A stretch of DNA of 30,859 nt, taken from contig BJOX01000307.1 of assembly GCA_009731375.1 (NCBI GenBank), forward strand, positions 501,349 through 532,207, given 5' to 3'. Below are positions 9,781 through 18,254 of this stretch, in pieces. The first letter of the stretch is position 1; every line of letters begins with the position of its first letter. The notes below the pieces were generated by a model. That model saw nothing but the letters and a program-made list of their open reading frames with translations, did no database searches and was not told where the DNA came from. The DNA is from Paulinella micropora. Its lineage: Eukaryota; Cercozoa; Imbricatea; Euglyphida. The translations under genes were made by a program, and so were the position numbers.

Positions 9781-10290
9781 ATGGCTGACATTCTACAGAA
9801 AATCAACAAGGGAGGTGTATATGTTATGAACAACGATTTATCCCCAAGAGTAGTTGTAAGGTGGAGAGAGGAAGACAAAATTAAAGTTAAAATTTTTTGT
9901 ATAATTGGAAAAAGAAATAAGGAACAAGCTTTAGAGGAAGCAAATAGATTTTATGAAAAAAACATAAGACCTAAATATGAAGTTTGGAAAAAATACAATG
10001 ATGAGCGAGTTAAGCAAAATAAACAACAATACAAAAATGAATGGAATAAGGAATGGATGAAGAAAAAATTTATATGTGAATGTGGTGAAGATACAACAAA
10101 TGCTTACAAAACAAGACATCTTTTATCAAGCAATCACGAATTAAGAATGAAAGGAATTAATACTTCAAATGATGATTTAAGTATGGAAAAAATAAAATGT
10201 GAATGTGGTTCAACTATAAGGATAAATGGGAAAGAAATTCATAAGACAACCAAAAAACATAAGAAATACATTCAATCCAAAAGTAAGTGA
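9781..10290 (+). CDS. CxCG double zinc-finger protein of the virus
   Basis: This is an intact 169-residue protein of unknown function, probably nucleic-acid-binding. A short N-terminal domain is followed by a very basic helix rich in Lys, Asn and Gln (about residues 55-95). Two fingers with pattern CxCG...H...H follow: FICECGEDTTNAYKTRH and IKCECGSTIRINGKEIH. The GIY-YIG gene at 19555-20161 ends in the same kind of finger (CECGVELTI), suggesting a shared module. Its stop (TGA 10288-10290) lies 4 nt from the stop of the convergent integrase. It is one of the few undamaged viral genes here. It could be a nuclease accessory domain that lost its catalytic half. Confidence 0.7.
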   Translation: MADILQKINKGGVYVMNNDLSPRVVVRWREEDKIKVKIFCIIGKRNKEQALEEANRFYEKNIRPKYEVWKKYNDERVKQNKQQYKNEWNKEWMKKKFICECGEDTTNAYKTRHLLSSNHELRMKGINTSNDDLSMEKIKCECGSTIRINGKEIHKTTKKHKKYIQSKSK

Positions 10291-10294
10291 TAAC

Positions 10295-11292
10295 TTACAA
10301 GTCTAATTTATCAACTTTCTTTTTTGATCGTGTTGAAGTTCTTATATTATCGCTGTCAATACTTTCTCTTTTTAGTTGTTCTTTCGTTTTTTTCTCTTTA
10401 GTAATTTGTTTAACTTTATCAGCTAACTGCTCTGCCTGTTCTGTTTCTTCCGGTTGCTCATCAACATGGGTCTTTAATAATTCACTCGGCCTTACTAAGT
10501 CCTCTTTTGACAAGATAACTTTGAAGCCCTTACGGCCTTTAACCTTAAATATAGTTTTACTGAATTGTTTATCACCTTGAGAAAAATATTTCTTTCTAAT
10601 TCTTTTCTAACTCTTGTTCCCTTAGGGAATTCATTAATTAAAGGATTTCTGTATATTTCCTTAGTGTTTTTTTCAGTTCCTTCATAAACGTTAATAGGTA
10701 CGGCTTTAATTGTTGTATGATATGTTTTATTATAAGCATCAACAACCTCATGAATTATCGGCATCCATTGAAAATTTTCATTAAATTCCCATATTAAATT
10801 TAATTCATTTCGTATTGTTCTAATAAATCTATCTATTATTCCCATTGTCTATGGTCTCCTACTTGAACCGGTCTGTGCTCAATATTGTTTTGTCTAAAAT
10901 ATTCAGCCACTTGACCCTTAAATTCACCTCCATTATCTGAAGTAATACTTTTAGGGACTTCTTTCGTAAATATTTTTTTAATCATTCCAAAACATAACCT
11001 GTAGTTTTATTTTTTAATTGGCTCAATCCAACCACGACGGCTGTATACATCAATTGCCACTACCTAGTTCAAAATTATAGTTAGCATTACCTTTCTTTGT
11101 CGCTATATTTGACATATCCATTAAGTCAATAAATACTTGGCTTAGTGGTTTAGCCTCGGGGGATGTTATTGTGTTCCATATCTTAGCTGGCTTTGATTGC
11201 TTGTGTATTTCAATTGCTTCTTCAAGTTTTTCTTTCCGCTCGGTCTGCTCAGGAGTTTCTTGTTGTTGTTGCTGACTATGTTTGTAGTCCAT
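10295..11292 (-). pseudogene. Retrovirus-type (rve) DDE integrase of the virus, multiply frameshifted
   Basis: It would insert viral DNA into the host genome. Reading on minus, the start MDYKHSQQQQQ is followed by an acidic helix. The core has first catalytic Asp in AIDVYSRRGW (about 11040-11060) and second Asp in SDNGGEF (10920-10940). The third position lies in GIIDRF (about 10830-10845), where Asp stands in place of Glu. An SH3- or chromo-like C-terminal region (KGRKGFKVILSKEDLVRP) and a Lys/Glu-rich tail follow. Frame breaks occur near 11060, in the A run near 11010, near 10850, and near 10545-10610. The family has an N-terminal zinc domain that I do not see. The convergent neighbour ends 4 nt away. 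Confidence 0.75.
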
Positions 11293-11301
11293 GATATATT
11301 A

Positions 11302-11829
11302 TCAAAAGTTTAAAAACATCTTTGAGACATCATAATTATTTTTTTCTTTCTTGCTTGGTTTCTCTGCTTGATTATAAACATTAACTGATATGTTTGACTT
11401 CTTACCATTTCCTTTCTTAGATTTAGGCTTCGGCTCTTCTTCACTTTCTTCACGTTCGCTTTCGCTCTCATCAGGTTCAGGCTCAGGCACAGGCTATTTA
11501 CTTACTTTCTTCTTTGCTTCCTCTTTCTTTCTTCTTATTTTCATCTTAGCCATCTTTTCTGCGATAATGTCTGTAAAATCACATTCTTCATGGCTCTCAC
11601 TGCTTTCTTCAGGTGTATCATCTTGGTCTTTTCCATTAATAATATCATTAGCAACACCCATTTCGGCCATGCGGTTTATCTTTTCCTCCATCTCTTCATC
11701 ATCGCCTACATAAGCATTTCTACACTTTGCTAATTTCTCTTTCGCTATTTCAACCTTATGTTGCTTTTTGCTCTTAATACTTTCCACAGCTTTACCCCAG
11801 TTCTTACGACTTGATTCGGGTAACGGCAT
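11302..11829 (-). pseudogene. Acidic viral hypothetical protein with an in-frame TAG
   Basis: The frame runs from ATG 11829 through about 111 codons, meets TAG at 11494-11496, and stays in the same frame for another 64 codons to TGA at 11302-11304. The N-terminal part is helical and charged (RKNWGKAVESIKSKKQHK, then EEMEEKINRMAEMGV). The part after TAG is Glu/Lys-rich (PEPEPDESESEREESEEE). Both parts have the same strongly charged composition, so they were probably one protein. It sits just upstream of the integrase on the same strand and is divergent from the fibre gene. I do not recognise its family. Confidence 0.55.
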
Positions 11830-11956
11830 TTATACTAAGATTATTATATTTTAGTATTTTTAAAATAAATAAATAATTAATTGAAACTTTTAGAAAAAGT
11901 TTCACAAAAAAAGATTTTGCTCAAAGATTTTTCAAAATCTTTGTATATATACGAAT
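11830..11956. promoter_or_regulatory. Divergent intergenic region with two perfect palindromes
   Basis: This region separates the minus-strand acidic protein from the plus-strand fibre gene, so both promoters must lie here. It holds TGAAACTTTT (11882-11891) pairing with AAAAGTTTCA (11895-11904). A second palindrome, AAAGATTTT...AAAATCTTT (11923-11942), lies 14 nt before the fibre ATG. The second palindrome recurs before the gene at 17082. Confidence 0.55.
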
Positions 11957-14951
11957 ATGTCAGGTTCCTCCTTCAAGTCTCTCTTAGGCTTGTCAGAAAT
12001 CGCGACAGATAGCCTATCAATAGCAAACTTAGACTTAACGAACACGAACATAGTCGGTCTGAATACAGACAGAGTGCCAGAAGATTCCGACCCAATAAAT
12101 CTTTATATACTGATGCGCGATTTGATACACGGCTCGCTTTAAAATCAACAACAGACCTAAAAGAAGAAAAAAATTTATACTATACAGAGCAACGAGTGAG
12201 GGACAACGACGAAGTCAAAGCCTCAACTCAACACAGAAGCAATACTTCCAATCCGCACCCAATCAGTTTATATAATTTGATAGACACAAACATATTTGCA
12301 CAAGCGAGCGGACAATACTTAACTTACAACGATGTAGAAGGCAAATGGAAGAATACAGCCCTTGGTTCAATTGATACACTTTCAGATGTGGTTATAACCG
12401 CGCCGATAGCCACTAATAGTTATCTAATATATAATTCAATATGGGCGGTTTGCTGTTTCAGGGGCTTCTACATATAATGGAATTAATCTCGCTAATCTCG
12501 CAGTTGATGGTTCGGTGGTCAAACTAACAGGAGACTAAACCATAGGAGGAATTAAAACATTTAGCAGTATAATAAATGCGAGTGCGGGTCTTGATATGAA
12601 AAGCCCAAGCATAACAAATGTAAATCAACTAAATGGTAGGTCTATCACAACTTGGCTATCAGAGCACGATACGAACACTGCAAAAGTGTCGGCCAGTGGA
12701 AGTATTGATACACATAGCGATGTGATTATAATAACAGCATCAGATAATCAACTACTCATTTATAGCACAGGACAATGGAGAAACGTAGCATCACCCTTTC
12801 TTAGATTAGACGGCACTGCTAGTATGACAGGAGGGCTAAATATGGGAAACCAAAGCATAACAAATGTAAATCTTGTTGATGGTGTGGATGTTTCTGTTCT
12901 TGATACTTCGGCAGTTAAAACCTCAGGAAACCAAACCATAGCAGGAATTAAGATATATAGCAGTGGCGTTGAAATAACTGGAAATTCAATCAATTCAACA
13001 ACAAAAGGCACATTCATCGTTTTCAATTCTACAAGTAATATCGGGTCAATTGCTAGTTTGGATATGAAAACTGCAACATATTACAACTTTGAAATTTCTG
13101 GGAAAAAAATAAGTTTTATTATTGATGGGACGATTGTTTTATGGTTTAATGCTACTGGATTAGATTGTAATAGTAGTCGGATTGTTAATCTAGGAGCACC
13201 ACAAAATGCGAATGAAGCGGTAAATAGGCAATATCTGGATGACAATTGTGTGAAACTAACAGGAGACCAAACAATAACAGGAAGTAAAACATTTAATGGG
13301 GCAAGCACTACTATAAAATATCTAACTTTAACGAACAATGCCGATTTTAATAATCAAACTATCATTAATGGTGGAAATATAACATATAATGGGGCGAGGA
13401 TATTAAACCAAAATGGAGGAGATATATTCTTTTCACAGACATCAGGTGATTATCAATATTTCTTATTTACTCTAAATACTGCTACAAGTGGAACCGCAGA
13501 CCAAAGAGGTTATGTATTCACGAATGTAGCATTTGATGTAAAAGGGGCGGGACTTTATATTTCAAAACTTTTAGATAATAAAAGTACTTCATCCGACATT
13601 GTCCGTTTTAACAATGCTGGCGGTATGCGGTTTTATGGTGCTTTGGATATGAACTCAAACAACATAACAAGTGGTGGAACAATAACGGGAACATCAATCA
13701 CTTCAACTGCAGGCATGACTACAACAACATTAACGGCAAGCGATAAAATAACAACAGCAACAGGCAAACCAATAATTATAGGAAACACAACAAAAGGAAT
13801 AGGTACGACAGCGGGCTTAGAATTGTATGGGACATTTAACAACAATACAACTGGAGCACATTTGCAGGCAATTACAACGGAAGATATTTATCCTACATTT
13901 GGACTATTTAATTTAGGACATAATAGCATAAATATGGGTTTTGATGCTTATTTAGATGGCGCGGGATGGAAATCAAGTTATGCGAGTTCAAACTTTTTAA
14001 TTAATAAATTTTCCAATAAACTTAGATTTTTGTATGATAGTGGGAAAAATGTCGGGACTGCTGTTCCTTGGTCTGTGGCTCTTGAACTTGATACAGCAGG
14101 CTTATTAACAACGAAGGCAATAACGGCGAGTGGATTAATAATGGCGAATGCGGGAATCACATATTCTGGGTTGCTAACGACCACAACTACTAATGGAGCG
14201 AAAATAGGAATTCAAGGACAAACAGACGGGACGAATGCGAGAGGAATATTTGTATGGGAAACTGCTGATTCAGCATGGGGGATTTATATCTCTCAGTCTG
14301 GAGCAAATAAAGCATTAAATGGAGGAAAAGCACCAGCAGGAGGAGTAGGCGGAGGATTAACTTCTTATGCTTTTAGATTTAGAGTGAACAATTCTTCAAC
14401 GAGTGGGTTCATATGGGAGAATAGTTCAAATACTGCTTTAATGTCTTTGAAAGCAAGCGATGGACAATTATGGGTATTGTCTAATCCAATTCAATATTCA
14501 GACAGGAGAAAAAAAAGAAGATATAAAGGAATGCTTAGGCTTAGATTTTATTAATAAGTTAAATCCAGTCTGCTATCGTATGATTGATGATAAAAAAAAT
14601 GTAGGACTGGCTTAATAGCACAAGAATTAGAAGAAATACTAACAGAAATGAATATGCTAGATTTTGGCGGTTTTATAAAAGAAACAATTATGGTTCCGTG
14701 TCCAAAGCAAAGAAAAGAATGCGAATTGAAGGGTGTGAGTGTTAATCCAGAAGATGTTAAATGTGTTGATAGTGGTGATGTCGGTTATGGTATAGGTTAT
14801 TCCGAGTTTATCACCCCGTTAATTAAAGCGGTTCAACAATTATCAGAAAAGTTAGTTAATTTAGAAAAAGAAAATAAAACTTTACTTAATATATTACAAG
14901 ACCAAGCAAACCAATTAGCAGAAATCAGAGCAGTCGTTTTTTCAAATGTCA
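11957..14951 (+). pseudogene. Long tail-fibre-like virion protein with C-terminal peptidase S74 chaperone domain
   Basis: It is probably a trimeric host-attachment fibre, about 1,000 residues before damage. The N-terminus (SGSSFKSLLGLSEIATDSL) is followed by a phage-fibre-like segment (RFDTRLALKSTTDLKEE, about 12115-12165). Repeats follow, such as ITNVNQLNGRSI, ITNVNLVDGVDV and three units of the type LTGDQTITGSKTF. A long beta-rich, Asn/Thr/Gly-rich shaft comes next, and then the S74 domain. The S74 domain starts near SDRRKK (cleavage-site Ser codon 14498-14500) and runs through LDFINKLNPVCYR and LIAQELEEIL. It ends in YSEFITPLIKAVQ and a coiled coil (14810-14940). Frame breaks lie near 12100, 12450, 14510 (A8 run) and 14610, and TAA at 12536-12538 replaces the CAA seen in a sister repeat. 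In the S74 family this domain assists trimerisation and then cleaves itself off. Confidence 0.8.
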
Positions 14952-14961
14952 NNNNNNNNNN
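14952..14961. other. Assembly gap (10 N)
   Basis: Ten N lie between the fibre C-terminus and the membrane-protein start, so the fibre stop codon is not seen. The sequence on both sides (TCAAATGTCA and ATGTCAAATAA) is similar, so the true gap may be short or an overlap. Confidence 0.95.
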
Positions 14962-14964
14962 ATA

Positions 14965-15318
14965 ATGTCAAATAATACAACTAGACTTCACAGACCACCA
15001 CCTAGTATGGATATGGATGGCGAACTAACTCCAGAATTAAAGTCTCGTGTTCTTGAAGTAGAACTAAAGACTGAGGAAAAAAAAGTAGAGCACGAATTGG
15101 AGGATAACTGGAATTGTTGTTGTATAAAAAACAGACCGACCGACAGCCGACTTATTAAATACTTATTTCAAATGGGTATCATTATTGCCATTATAACCCT
15201 TTGTATCGTAAGGCTATCTGAAAAGAACTTGCCGTGCGAGGTTGCTAATACTTATGTCGGTATTTTGACTTTACTCATAGGAATTTGCCTTCCTTCACCT
15301 TCTTCAAGTAAGAAATGA
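14965..15318 (+). CDS. Small viral membrane protein with two transmembrane helices
   Basis: This is an intact 117-residue protein. Residues 1-60 are hydrophilic and include an acidic/basic helix and a CCC cluster at 51-53. Residues about 64-84 (LIKYLFQMGIIIAIITLCIV) form the first membrane segment. Residues about 95-111 (TYVGILTLLIGICLPSP) form the second, followed by a short Ser/Lys tail. PLVs and virophages commonly encode one small membrane protein of this size among the late genes. It probably acts at virion assembly or entry, though that is inference. It ends in TGA and is followed at once by the hairpin cluster. Confidence 0.65.
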   Translation: MSNNTTRLHRPPPSMDMDGELTPELKSRVLEVELKTEEKKVEHELEDNWNCCCIKNRPTDSRLIKYLFQMGIIIAIITLCIVRLSEKNLPCEVANTYVGILTLLIGICLPSPSSSKK

Positions 15319-15428
15319 TATTTTACTCATGCACTTCGTGCCTTCGTTAAACATCGTCCACCATTAAATTATAAAAACGATGTTTGAGAATAAGCGAGAG
15401 TGCGAAGCACGAAGTGAAATTCTCAAAT
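15319..15428. terminator. Nested hairpin cluster after the membrane-protein gene
   Basis: Four inverted repeats are stacked. GCACTTCGTGC (15331-15341) is self-complementary, and its CACTTCGTGC also pairs with GCACGAAGTG (15407-15416). AAACATCGT (15349-15357) pairs with ACGATGTTT (15377-15385). TTTGAGAAT (15383-15391) pairs with ATTCTCAAA (15419-15427). GTGCGAAGCAC (15400-15410) is a small hairpin. The module from ACGATG to AATTCT recurs at 17480-17530. A role in transcript 3'-end formation, like the hairpins used by mimiviruses and their virophages, is inferred. Confidence 0.6.
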
Positions 15429-15600
15429 ATCAAAGCATTCATATACTTGAGTTTTATACCACATATCATCATTTGAGCAAATTAAAGGAATGGCTTCATC
15501 AAAACTAACACACCAATCACTCATAGGCTATACACACATTTAAATTTAGTTTCTATTCCTTGCTTTATACAATAAGCACAACTGTCATTCTTTTTTTCGC
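15423..15600 (-). pseudogene. Possible small minus-strand cysteine-rich reading frame
   Basis: On minus, a segment reading SCAYCIKQGIETKFKCV (about 15545-15590) is followed, after a frame change, by a 33-codon frame from ATG 15524 to TGA 15423-15425 (WCVSFDEAIPLICSNDD). The CxxC...C spacing resembles a small zinc-binding tail, but there is little to go on. It overlaps the hairpin cluster. It may be a gene remnant or chance. Confidence 0.2.
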
Positions 15601-15677
15601 TTACCCGCGAGTAAAAGTCGCAGGCAGTTCGCGAAAATATTTTTGTTATTAAAAAGTTTATCATCAGTAATATAATC
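15429..15677. other. Intergenic stretch before the small virion-like gene
   Basis: Apart from the doubtful minus-strand remnant, the only structure is a GC-richer palindromic patch near 15595-15640, where TTAC and GTAA flank CCGCGA and TTTCGC is opposed to GCGAAA. An AT-rich leader then runs up to ATG 15678. Confidence 0.4.
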
Positions 15678-16037
15678 ATGGCTGACTATAAATACCAAAA
15701 CATTATTTTTCTGAGCAATGATTTTGTTGGAAGCAAGACATTTAATAAAAATATTCAAATGTCATTCACACCAACCAGAATGAATGTAAAATTTATTCAT
15801 TAGACAAACGACCAGACGGAAACCAAAACCAGAATTCTTTATATGGACAGAATTGGAATTATCGGCACATTCGCTGATAGTAATATAGCAAACATTTCAA
15901 ACCTTAGTTATAATTTAGGTGTCGTCGGATGGACGGACGAACAATATACATTTAAAGTCCTTGAAACTGACAGCGGAAATATTGATACAGGAAATTTAGC
16001 GGGAAGAATTGTTGTGTGTTTGGAATTATTAGGATAA
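15678..16037 (+). pseudogene. Small beta-rich viral protein with an in-frame TAG
   Basis: From ATG 15678 the frame reads ADYKYQNIIFLSNDFVGSKT and meets TAG at 15801-15803. It continues in the same frame as TNDQTETKTRILYMDRIGI to the double stop TAA TAA at 16035-16040, for about 119 codons in total. The composition (alternating hydrophobic, Gly, Asp, Asn) suggests a compact beta fold. Its place directly before the packaging ATPase suggests a virion component, but I do not recognise the family. The ATPase ATG follows 9 nt after the first TAA in the same phase. That TAA pair must be the real terminator of this gene. Confidence 0.5.
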
Positions 16038-16046
16038 TAATATAAG

Positions 16047-16894
16047 ATGCTGAAGATTAACAATGTCAAGGTGAAGCCAGTAAAACAAGAGGGTGATGGA
16101 AATAAAAAAGCAAAAGGTTATAAATTATTCAATGAGCCGTATGCAAATATATTTCTACTTGCCCGTAAGAAGAGCGGGAAAACAACAGCACTCTTTGAAA
16201 TACTGAAACGAGACAGAAAAACCCGTATTGTCATTATCGCTCCAACAATACACAAGGACTACATTTATAAAGCAATGGTAAAGCACTTCAAGAACAGGGG
16301 AAACCCAATGGCAATATATACCTTTCTTAAATCAGATGGTGTAAATGTGATAGACTATGAACTTGACAAACTGAATAGACATGACGAGCAACACGAAGGA
16401 GAAATAAAACAGGACAAAGAGGAAATAGAGAAACCACAATTTCTTTATTTCGGAAAGGAAAAGAAAAAAGAAGGAGGTGAGAAGAAAGAGAGACCAAGTA
16501 AGTATATTTCACCAGAGGTTGTTTTTGTTTTGGACGATTTAGGGAGCGTATTAAGAGATAAGTCCGTGAGCGATTTGTTAAAAAAGAACAGACACTATAA
16601 AAGTAAGGTGATTATGTCTAGTCAATATTTGAATGACCTACGGCCAGAAGCCATTAAGCAGTTAGATTATTTGTTAATCTTTCCGGGTCAGTCTCAGGAT
16701 AAAATGTAACTCGTATAAACACTTAGACTTATCTTTTGCGAGGGTCTGCGACCCGTCGCAACGTGGCAAAGCCACTTGTGATTTTGATTATTTTCTTCAA
16801 AAGTATTACGAAGCAAAAAAGGAACGATTTAATTTTCTTTATGTCTCAAGTGTTGATGATGAGTTAAGAAAAAATTTTGTATCGCATGAAATAA
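16047..16894 (+). pseudogene. DNA-packaging ATPase, FtsK/HerA (A32-like) family, frameshifted near its C-terminus
   Basis: It drives genome packaging into the capsid. The first 220 residues are intact: Walker A at 41-46 (KKSGKT), where the usual leading Gly is Ala-Arg, Walker B at 158-164 (VVFVLDD), and the HerA-type Gln motif SSQY at 191-194. A Lys/Glu-rich loop (about 112-150) is inserted between strands. The frame breaks at about 16706-16712. The next frame continues with the family C-terminus (YKHLDLSF...DFDYFLQKYYEA...FNFLYVSSVDDELRKNF). A 43-nt GC-rich palindromic insert interrupts that tail at 16736-16778. A last shift in the A run at about 16868 would place the end at TAA/TGA near 16894. 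A double hairpin follows immediately. Confidence 0.85.
16736..16778. repeat. GC-rich palindromic insert inside the ATPase gene
   Basis: Two hairpins lie side by side: GGGTC (16742-16746) with GACCC (16750-16754), and GTGGC (16763-16767) with GCCAC (16771-16775). The insert is much richer in GC than the flanking gene. It separates HLDLSF from DFDYFLQKYY, segments that are adjacent in the usual C-terminus of these ATPases. A second, different GC-rich palindromic insert lies in the protease gene. Confidence 0.6.
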
Positions 16895-16896
16895 TG

Positions 16897-17010
16897 ATAT
16901 TTATCAACTACACTCTCATTCGTTTCACTCATTCTCGTTTGTTGATAAACATCGTGAAAAAGTTTAAAACGATATTTTATGAAACCGCGAAAGTGGGTGA
17001 ATAAAATATT
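16897..17010. terminator. Double-hairpin module after the ATPase gene
   Basis: Hairpin 1 is TTTATCAAC (16900-16908) with GTTGATAAA (16941-16949), its loop containing CACTCTC and TCTCG. Hairpin 2 is ATTTTAT (about 16974-16980) with ATAAAAT (about 17001-17007), its loop containing CCGCGAAAGTGG. ATCGT and ACGAT also pair between them. The first hairpin matches the one at 17396-17444 closely, so this is a reused module, probably a 3'-end signal. Confidence 0.6.
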
Positions 17011-17055
17011 TTAATAATATTTTTAGAATTTTTTTTTTTTTTTTTTTTTTGCTGA

Positions 17056-17074
17056 AAAGATTTTTAAAATCTTT
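17056..17074 (+). promoter_or_regulatory. Palindrome AAAGATTTT-T-AAAATCTTT before the 17082 gene
   Basis: A perfect 9-bp inverted repeat centred on T17065 ends 7 nt before ATG 17082. It is preceded by a long T tract and followed by TCTAATATATG. The fibre gene has the same palindrome, with a 2-nt centre, 14 nt before its ATG. This points to a shared transcription or translation control element. Confidence 0.55.
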
Positions 17075-17081
17075 CTAATAT

Positions 17082-17393
17082 ATGCCAGTATCACTAGTGA
17101 TAATTTCACGACCATCAGGATATAACATCGGATACAATCCATCAATGCCACAGAAGGGAGGAAAAAAGAAAACTAAGAAGAAGGGATGTGGGCAAAAGGG
17201 AGGAAAGATTAACTGGGCAAAGGTCGGAAAAACGGCCTTGGCTGTTAATAAATTTCTTCGCGATAATAAGGTAATCTCTAGAACTGCTGGGGCATTGAGT
17301 AGCATTGGGGTGCCTTACGCAGGTAGTGTTAGTGCTACAGCATCAAAACTCGGATATGGTAAGCAACGAGGAGGTGCTGTAAAGTTTCGCTGA
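17082..17393 (+). CDS. Small basic Gly-rich virion-type protein
   Basis: This is an intact 103-residue protein with a short N-terminus, a Lys/Gly-rich block (QKGGKKKTKKKGCGQKGGK, about 24-42), and an amphipathic helical middle (AKVGKTALAVNKFLRDNKV). A Gly/Ala-rich segment leads to the C-terminus GYGKQRGGAVKF. Small proteins with this layout, ending in a GYG(K/R)xRGG motif, are common among PLV late genes. A virion or DNA-binding role, comparable with adenovirus core or membrane-lytic proteins, is inferred. The gene lies between two hairpin modules, starts just after the AAAGATTTT palindrome, and ends in TGA. Confidence 0.65.
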   Translation: MPVSLVIISRPSGYNIGYNPSMPQKGGKKKTKKKGCGQKGGKINWAKVGKTALAVNKFLRDNKVISRTAGALSSIGVPYAGSVSATASKLGYGKQRGGAVKFR

Positions 17394-17395
17394 TA

Positions 17396-17530
17396 GTTAT
17401 CAACTACACTCTCGTTGCTACCGCAACTCCCGTTTGTTGATAACCATTGAAAACAGATTAATTTTTTCCCAAATAAAAAAAACGATGGTTTTGAATAAGT
17501 GAGAGTGCGATAGCACGAAACGCAATTCTA
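17396..17530. terminator. Double-hairpin module after the 17082 gene
   Basis: GTTATCAAC (17396-17404) pairs with GTTGATAAC (17436-17444) and begins three bases after the stop codon. A second part contains ACGATGGTTTTGAATAAG and the hairpin GTGCGATAGCAC, and ends in AATTCTAAAC. Part 1 matches the module after the ATPase and part 2 matches the one after the membrane protein, so all three are the same kind of element. Confidence 0.65.
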
Positions 17531-17543
17531 AACTATCTATAGA

Positions 17544-18254
17544 ATGGTTGCTAAAACCAAAAAAACAAGGAAACCTAAGGTAAGACCCCCGCGAGTGTAT
17601 ATGAATAAGAGCGGGAGACCGTATATTATCCAGAAGGGTAAAAACAATTATCTTAATTTTGGTAAGAAAACAAATGATATGAGCACACTTCAAATCGTTA
17701 AGTTGTTTTTGAAATATATTGGTAAACAGAGGCCACAAAGGCAGGGTCGCAAACAAAGGGAAAAAATAATCAAATCTGATTTCAATCGTCTTGAACACGA
17801 GAACCGAAACCAGATACAAAGCAACTTACAGAAGAAATATGAGTTAATACACGAGCAGGAAGAAAAGGAAAAGAAGAAGAGGGAAGATGTGATAGAAGAA
17901 AAGAAAAGGCAAGACCGAAAGGAAATAGCGAATCGTCAAGAAATGGATCAAAATAAGAGACTACATCGTACAGAGATAGCAGACGCAACAGAAAGACAAG
18001 ACGAAATAAAAAGAGAAATAAAGAAGGAGCAAAAACTTATAGAAGATGTAAAGTTTGAACACGATAGGAAACAAAAATTATTACTATTACCACAGCCACA
18101 ATATCAACCATAACTTATACAAGCGGTGAGTAATCAGCCACCTACACCAGTCTCACCACTTCCAAAACCCCCTCCTGCAGAAGACCCTGAACTAGATGAA
18201 AACATAAAACTTTTAAAATCTGCTTATTTTACAGATGAAGAGATTAAAAAATGA
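17544..18254 (+). pseudogene. Viral basic coiled-coil protein with an in-frame TAA
   Basis: From ATG 17544 a conserved-looking basic N-terminal domain (RPPRVYMNKSGRPYIIQKGK, about residues 13-33) is followed by a long Glu/Lys/Arg/Gln coiled coil (about 80-175) and PQPQYQP. TAA at 18111-18113 interrupts it. The same frame then continues for 46 codons with Pro-rich and acidic sequence (PPTPVSPLPKPPP, then DENIKLLKSAYFTDEEIKK) to TGA 18252-18254. That TGA overlaps the next ATG as ATGA, a spacing typical of compact viral operons. This supports the longer frame as the original gene. The function is unknown; a virion scaffold or core role is possible. Confidence 0.65.
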
